Shown here piece by piece: positions 4,129 to 7,621 of a stretch of 7,621 nt of DNA. Under the pieces are notes generated by a model. It saw only the letters and a program-made list of their open reading frames with translations, was not told the origin of the DNA and did no database searches. A program made the translations under genes and the position numbers. Positions within the stretch are counted from its first letter, which is position 1. Each line of letters starts with the position of its first letter. Source of the stretch: an uncultured Sulfurovum sp. (GTDB taxonomy: Bacteria > Campylobacterota > Campylobacteria > Campylobacterales > Sulfurovaceae); contig CACVAR010000104.1 of assembly GCA_902727905.1 (NCBI GenBank), forward strand, positions 1-7,621. The letters run 5' to 3'.

Positions 4129-6573
4129 TTGAGTAAAGAAAATCACTTTTCAGCAACCAAAATGATTATTGATACATCTAAAGTTTTGATTTTTACAATT
4201 TATCTTGTATTGATTTTAGGTTCATCGTATATTTTATATAAAAGCTATAATAATTACACCAATATGGCTGATGAAGTCAAATACAATGAAATAATGACCA
4301 AACTATCTTCTTTTGAGAATAGTGATAAAATGTTAATTATTAATGATATAAAGTCTCGTAAAAATGAGCAAACAACCATAATGATTACTTCAATGGTTGT
4401 TCTCTTGTTGGCATTGTTTATGATGTCAAGAAGAAAATATATATTTGAATATATTAAATTAGAAAACCAAAATTTAAAAAGATTGTTAGAAGATCTTGAA
4501 AAATATCCAAATCAAGATAAAGCACTTCAATTTAAAAATATGTTGAAAAACAAAAATACAGCAGAAACATATGAGTTGATGTATGAAATCATCGAAGAAC
4601 TACAAGATAATAGAGAGTTTGCAGATCAAGCAAATAAAACAAAAAGTCTTTTTTTAGCAAATATGTCACATGAGATTCGAACTCCCTTAAATGGGATTGT
4701 AGGTTTCACTAAATTTCTGACTTCAACTGAGTTAAATGAAGAACAACATGATTTTGTGAAAATTATCCGTAAAAGTTCAGAAGATTTGTTATCTATTATC
4801 AATGATATTTTAGACATATCAAAAATTGAGAATGGACATATTGAGTTAGAAGAGATATTTTTTAATCCTATGGAAGAGTTTGAAAATGTTATTGAATCCT
4901 ATGCTGCCAATGCTTCTAAAAAAGACATTGACTTTTCATTATGGATTGACCCTGTATTCTCTTCTTTATTATTACGTTCTGATCCAGGAAAAATCAAACA
5001 AGTACTGATTAATCTTATTTCTAATGCTGTTAAGTTTACTGAGAAGAAAGGTACTATTGATGTTATTATTGAACGTACGCAAGTGAATGAAGATAATATT
5101 TCAGTCAAGTTTATGGTTAAAGATACAGGTGTCGGAATTTCTAAAGATCAAGAATCAAAAGTTTTTGAGGCATTTACACAGGCAGACAGCACAACGTCCC
5201 GTAAATATGGTGGCACAGGGTTAGGATTAACAATTTCAGCTGGTTTGGTTAACTCTCTAGGAGGTGCGTTAAAAGTTGATAGTATCTTAGGAGAAGGTAG
5301 TGCATTTCACTTTACATTAAATATCCCTACCAAACAAATTGAGAGAAATAATAATCTAAAAGCCATGAAAATGGCGATTTATGCACCAATGGATGTTCAA
5401 TCAAAAGATTCAGACCATTATTTAGAAGACTATTTACTTTCCTTTAAACATTTATCAATGATGCGTTTCAATACCATTGAAGAGTGTATGAATGCTCCTT
5501 TTTCAATGTTTGATGCACTCTACATTCATTATGACACCATTAATAAATCTGAACTAGAGAAGATTGTTGCTCATCATGGTGGTCATTCAAATATTATTTT
5601 AGTAACCAAATTAAATAAACGTCATCTTCTTCAAGATATAGCAGCTGACTTTAATCAAGTAATTTATGAACCAATTACCTTCTCAAAAGTTGAAAAATCA
5701 GTTAGCTATTTAGCTGAACATCATAAAGAAAAAAAGCTTGTAGAGAATGTTCAAAAAATTGAAAAGAAAATTAAAGATAAAAGTTCCCTAAAATTGTTTT
5801 CAGATATATATGCTTTGGTTGTTGAAGATAATCCAATTAATCAAAAGATGATACAGCATACTCTAAAAAACATAGGCATTATGACAGAATGTGCAGACAA
5901 TGGAAAAATAGGGCTTGAAATGTTTATGAAGAACCATAAAAACTATGATGTAGTATTTATGGACATTCAAATGCCTATCATGAATGGTATTGAAGCAACA
6001 AAAGCTATTTTAGCGTATGAGCAAAGTAAAGCTTTAGACCATACGCCAATTATTGCAGTAACAGCCAATGCTCTCAAAGGAGATAGAGAACACTTTTTAT
6101 CTGAAGGTTTAGATGAGTATGTATCAAAACCTATTGATTTAGAGAAGTTCATTAAGGTTCTAAAAATGTTTTTTAAAGAGTCAGAAGGTAGTAAAGCCAT
6201 ACCAGCTATATCAACAACAGATATTCTACTTTATAAAGAGACAGCTATGGAAGCGAAAATTATTTCAGCTATTTTACATAAGTTAGATTATTCCGTAGAT
6301 GTGGTAGAAAATATTGACGAGTTAAAAAAAGTAATGGATGTAAATTCTTATAAATGTATTTTACTTGACAGAGTACATTCAGAGGTGGAACATTCTAATC
6401 TTACTCAACATATTAAAGCAAAACAAATTCCGTCTTTACTCTTTGTAGATGGACAAACAGTTGTTGTTCCTTCAGATTCGGAAAACTTTACGTTTATTTC
6501 AGACAAAGTTACAGATTACCAAAGTATTAAAGCCAAGGTTGATCACATGATATCTTTATCTAAGGCTTCCTAA
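4129..6573 (+). CDS. Membrane hybrid histidine kinase with one active and two degenerate receiver domains
   Basis: This is an 814-residue inner-membrane sensor kinase starting at TTG. Membrane segments lie at about 17-37 and 83-100, enclosing a short periplasmic loop of about 45 residues. A probable coiled coil follows (about 104-170); I see no HAMP or PAS domain. HisKA has phospho-acceptor His181 in ANMSHEIRTPLNG. The ATPase domain has the N box (Asn295, Asn299), DTGVG at 332-336, the F box near 345-353 and GGTGLGL at 361-367. Residues of about 412-530 look receiver-like but lack the acidic pocket and the conserved Lys. An intact receiver (about 560-682) has Glu566/Asp567, Asp612, Thr645 and Lys667-Pro. 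A third receiver-like domain (about 697-811) keeps Asp747 in CILLD but has YKE where EDN is expected. No regulator or HPt gene is adjacent. It interrupts the usual holA-rpsF neighbourhood on the opposite strand. The signal and the output are unknown. Confidence 0.92.
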   Translation: MSKENHFSATKMIIDTSKVLIFTIYLVLILGSSYILYKSYNNYTNMADEVKYNEIMTKLSSFENSDKMLIINDIKSRKNEQTTIMITSMVVLLLALFMMSRRKYIFEYIKLENQNLKRLLEDLEKYPNQDKALQFKNMLKNKNTAETYELMYEIIEELQDNREFADQANKTKSLFLANMSHEIRTPLNGIVGFTKFLTSTELNEEQHDFVKIIRKSSEDLLSIINDILDISKIENGHIELEEIFFNPMEEFENVIESYAANASKKDIDFSLWIDPVFSSLLLRSDPGKIKQVLINLISNAVKFTEKKGTIDVIIERTQVNEDNISVKFMVKDTGVGISKDQESKVFEAFTQADSTTSRKYGGTGLGLTISAGLVNSLGGALKVDSILGEGSAFHFTLNIPTKQIERNNNLKAMKMAIYAPMDVQSKDSDHYLEDYLLSFKHLSMMRFNTIEECMNAPFSMFDALYIHYDTINKSELEKIVAHHGGHSNIILVTKLNKRHLLQDIAADFNQVIYEPITFSKVEKSVSYLAEHHKEKKLVENVQKIEKKIKDKSSLKLFSDIYALVVEDNPINQKMIQHTLKNIGIMTECADNGKIGLEMFMKNHKNYDVVFMDIQMPIMNGIEATKAILAYEQSKALDHTPIIAVTANALKGDREHFLSEGLDEYVSKPIDLEKFIKVLKMFFKESEGSKAIPAISTTDILLYKETAMEAKIISAILHKLDYSVDVVENIDELKKVMDVNSYKCILLDRVHSEVEHSNLTQHIKAKQIPSLLFVDGQTVVVPSDSENFTFISDKVTDYQSIKAKVDHMISLSKAS

Positions 6574-6586
6574 AAAGAAGACTTAG
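6560..6586. terminator. Hairpin across the kinase stop codon, possible bidirectional terminator
   Basis: CTAAG-G-CTTC (6560-6569) pairs with GAAG-A-CTTAG (6577-6586), giving nine base pairs with one internal G/A mismatch and a 7-nt loop that includes the TAA stop of the kinase. Neither strand shows a T-tract after the stem. It lies in the tight 24-bp convergent junction with holA, so a role in ending or protecting both transcripts is inferred from position only. Confidence 0.4.
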
Positions 6587-6597
6587 TAGACGACAAC

Positions 6598-7575
6598 TTA
6601 TAAAAAAGATTGGATTTTTATAAATGCTCCATATAGAAGTAGTTCTCTGTTAGCAGGGGGTGCTTTCTTTATTTCTAACTCTATCTCTAGTAAGTACTCA
6701 AATATTTTTAACAACGAAGTACTTTTTACTCTAAGTGCTAAATTACCTTTCTTATCTTCAATGGGTTTAGGAAGTTTATAACCCAAAATAGCTTTTGAAT
6801 CTATATGTCCATTCAGCTTCATAAAGGCATGGAATAAAAAGATTTGGTTAACAAAAAATTGTGTAGAACGTAAAATTGAAAATTCATCTTCGCCAAGTTC
6901 TAGTAGTTTTGTCATGGTTGCTACAATAGGTTTTTTTTCAAAAAGTTCAATAAGTAATTGTTCCGTAGCCAAAGGAGCTGTAGAGTAAACAAGTCTATCA
7001 ATATCTTTAGAGCTTACTTTCCCATCTAAAATAGCGAGTTTATTAAGTTCATTGGCACAAAGTGCAATATTATTATTTAAAATAAGCATAAGGTGTTGTA
7101 GTGCAAAATGGTCTATATCCAAGCCAATAGCATGGGCTTTTTTTTGAAGTAATTCAATGCTTTCACGAATATTTGGTTCAAATAAGCGTAACCAGTTAGC
7201 ACCTTTTTTAGGAGTAAAGGAACTTTGTAAACTTTTTGCATTGGTCTCTGTTCCTTGATAATGAAAAAGAAGAAAGTTTTCAGAACTTTTCCCAACTAGT
7301 TCAACCAACACATCTAACTCTTTTTTAGGAATTTTCTTTTCTCTTTTTATGATTAGGAGATTGGTTCCTCCAAATAAAGAGGACTGAGAAAGGTAAGCTT
7401 TAGCACGTTCAAAAGAGTATTCATCAAAATAAAGTGTGAGCATCGAATCAGCTGCAGAAGTAATGTTGATGTAATGTTGTAGATAGTTCGCTACTTGGTA
7501 ATCATTTTCTCCAAAAAAAAGCATGGCTCTAGGAGGGGTAGTGCGAAGTAGGTTTTCAAATTCTCTTTGATACAT
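6598..7575 (-). CDS. holA: DNA polymerase III delta subunit (clamp loader)
   Basis: Delta is the clamp-loader subunit that opens the beta sliding clamp. The 325-residue product fits the family length. The N-terminal domain begins with a strand and turn (AMLFFGENDYQV, about 17-28) at the place of the E. coli nucleotide-fold start, without a functional Walker A, as expected for delta. SSLFGGTNLLII (65-76) matches the beta-binding element; Leu67 and Phe68 correspond to the E. coli wedge residues Leu73 and Phe74. The C-terminal helical part (about 210-325, ending LLYGAFIKIQSFL) fits the collar domain. Overall similarity to E. coli HolA is weak; the call also rests on gene order, as this gene lies between rnr and rpsF in H. 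pylori. The ATG follows the upstream stop after one base (TAA A ATG), with only a weak GGGG upstream, so translational coupling is likely. Confidence 0.85.
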   Translation of the reverse strand: MYQREFENLLRTTPPRAMLFFGENDYQVANYLQHYINITSAADSMLTLYFDEYSFERAKAYLSQSSLFGGTNLLIIKREKKIPKKELDVLVELVGKSSENFLLFHYQGTETNAKSLQSSFTPKKGANWLRLFEPNIRESIELLQKKAHAIGLDIDHFALQHLMLILNNNIALCANELNKLAILDGKVSSKDIDRLVYSTAPLATEQLLIELFEKKPIVATMTKLLELGEDEFSILRSTQFFVNQIFLFHAFMKLNGHIDSKAILGYKLPKPIEDKKGNLALRVKSTSLLKIFEYLLEIELEIKKAPPANRELLLYGAFIKIQSFL

Positions 7576-7576
7576 T

Positions 7577-7621
7577 TTACAACCCCATTATATCTTTCTC
7601 TCTTTTAGCGACAAACTCAGC
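7577..7621 (-). CDS. rnr: 3' end of the gene upstream of holA, probably ribonuclease R
   Basis: A frame open to the window edge encodes the last 14 residues, AEFVAKREKDIMGL, followed by TAA at 7577-7579. The stop is one base from the holA start, typical of genes in one operon. The identity is inferred: in Helicobacter and Campylobacter, RNase R (VacB family, a processive 3'-5' exoribonuclease) is encoded directly upstream of this holA. The fragment is too short to show any catalytic motif or the S1 RNA-binding domain. Confidence 0.6.
   Translation of the reverse strand, partial: AEFVAKREKDIMGL

Noticed and set aside
4626..6200. Minus-strand open frames within the kinase gene (4626-4817, 4899-5108, 5967-6200)
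   Set aside because: They are antisense to well-conserved kinase and receiver domains, have no recognisable protein features, and no initiation signals.
7113..7295. Minus-strand open frame within holA in another frame
   Set aside because: Lys/Phe/Leu-rich product, fully inside holA, no family resemblance.

Overview
The window is AT-rich bacterial DNA, most likely from the chromosome of a Campylobacterota (formerly Epsilonproteobacteria) species. The evidence is the EF-P sequence (N-terminus MATISMGDLKKG, very like Campylobacter), the S18 and S6 sequences, and the gene order. As I recall, Helicobacter pylori carries rnr-holA-rpsF-ssb-rpsR as one co-oriented block. Here all five genes are present in that order on the minus strand, with one foreign-looking interruption. 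The genus cannot be fixed from the sequence alone. A free-living Sulfurimonas/Sulfurovum-like organism is a reasonable guess because S18 keeps its zinc ligands and the window carries a large hybrid sensor kinase.

Layout. Positions 1-375 (+) hold the 3' end of a sodium:alanine/glycine symporter gene. It converges on efp (422-988, -). A short divergent spacer separates efp from a secreted Deg/HtrA-type serine protease with a plant-Deg9-like C-terminus (1099-2547, +). The protease converges on the block rpsF-ssb-rpsR (3875 down to 2611, -), which encodes ribosomal protein S6, single-stranded-DNA-binding protein and ribosomal protein S18. A 253-bp divergent spacer (3876-4128) with several repeats lies upstream of rpsF. 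Then comes a membrane hybrid histidine kinase on the plus strand (4129-6573, TTG start), followed by holA (6598-7575, -) and the last 14 codons of the gene upstream of it, probably rnr (7577-7621, -).

How the genes work together. Most of the window is core housekeeping: translation (EF-P, S6, S18), replication (SSB, clamp-loader delta) and RNA decay (RNase R tail). The accessory parts are the protease and the kinase. The kinase sits on the opposite strand exactly where holA would normally run into rpsF, so rpsF-ssb-rpsR must have its own promoter in the 3876-4128 spacer. The kinase has one intact receiver domain flanked by two receiver-like domains that have lost key residues. No response regulator or HPt gene lies beside it, so its output is unknown.

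The non-coding signals are modest. Each of the three convergent gene ends carries a near-perfect hairpin, two of them overlapping a stop codon, and none has a classical U-tract. The rpsF/kinase spacer carries a widely spaced 13-nt direct repeat, an 18-bp-spaced AT-rich direct repeat, and a 17-nt palindrome overlapping the kinase -10 box. I see no CRISPR array, tRNA, insertion sequence or clearly undescribed system.
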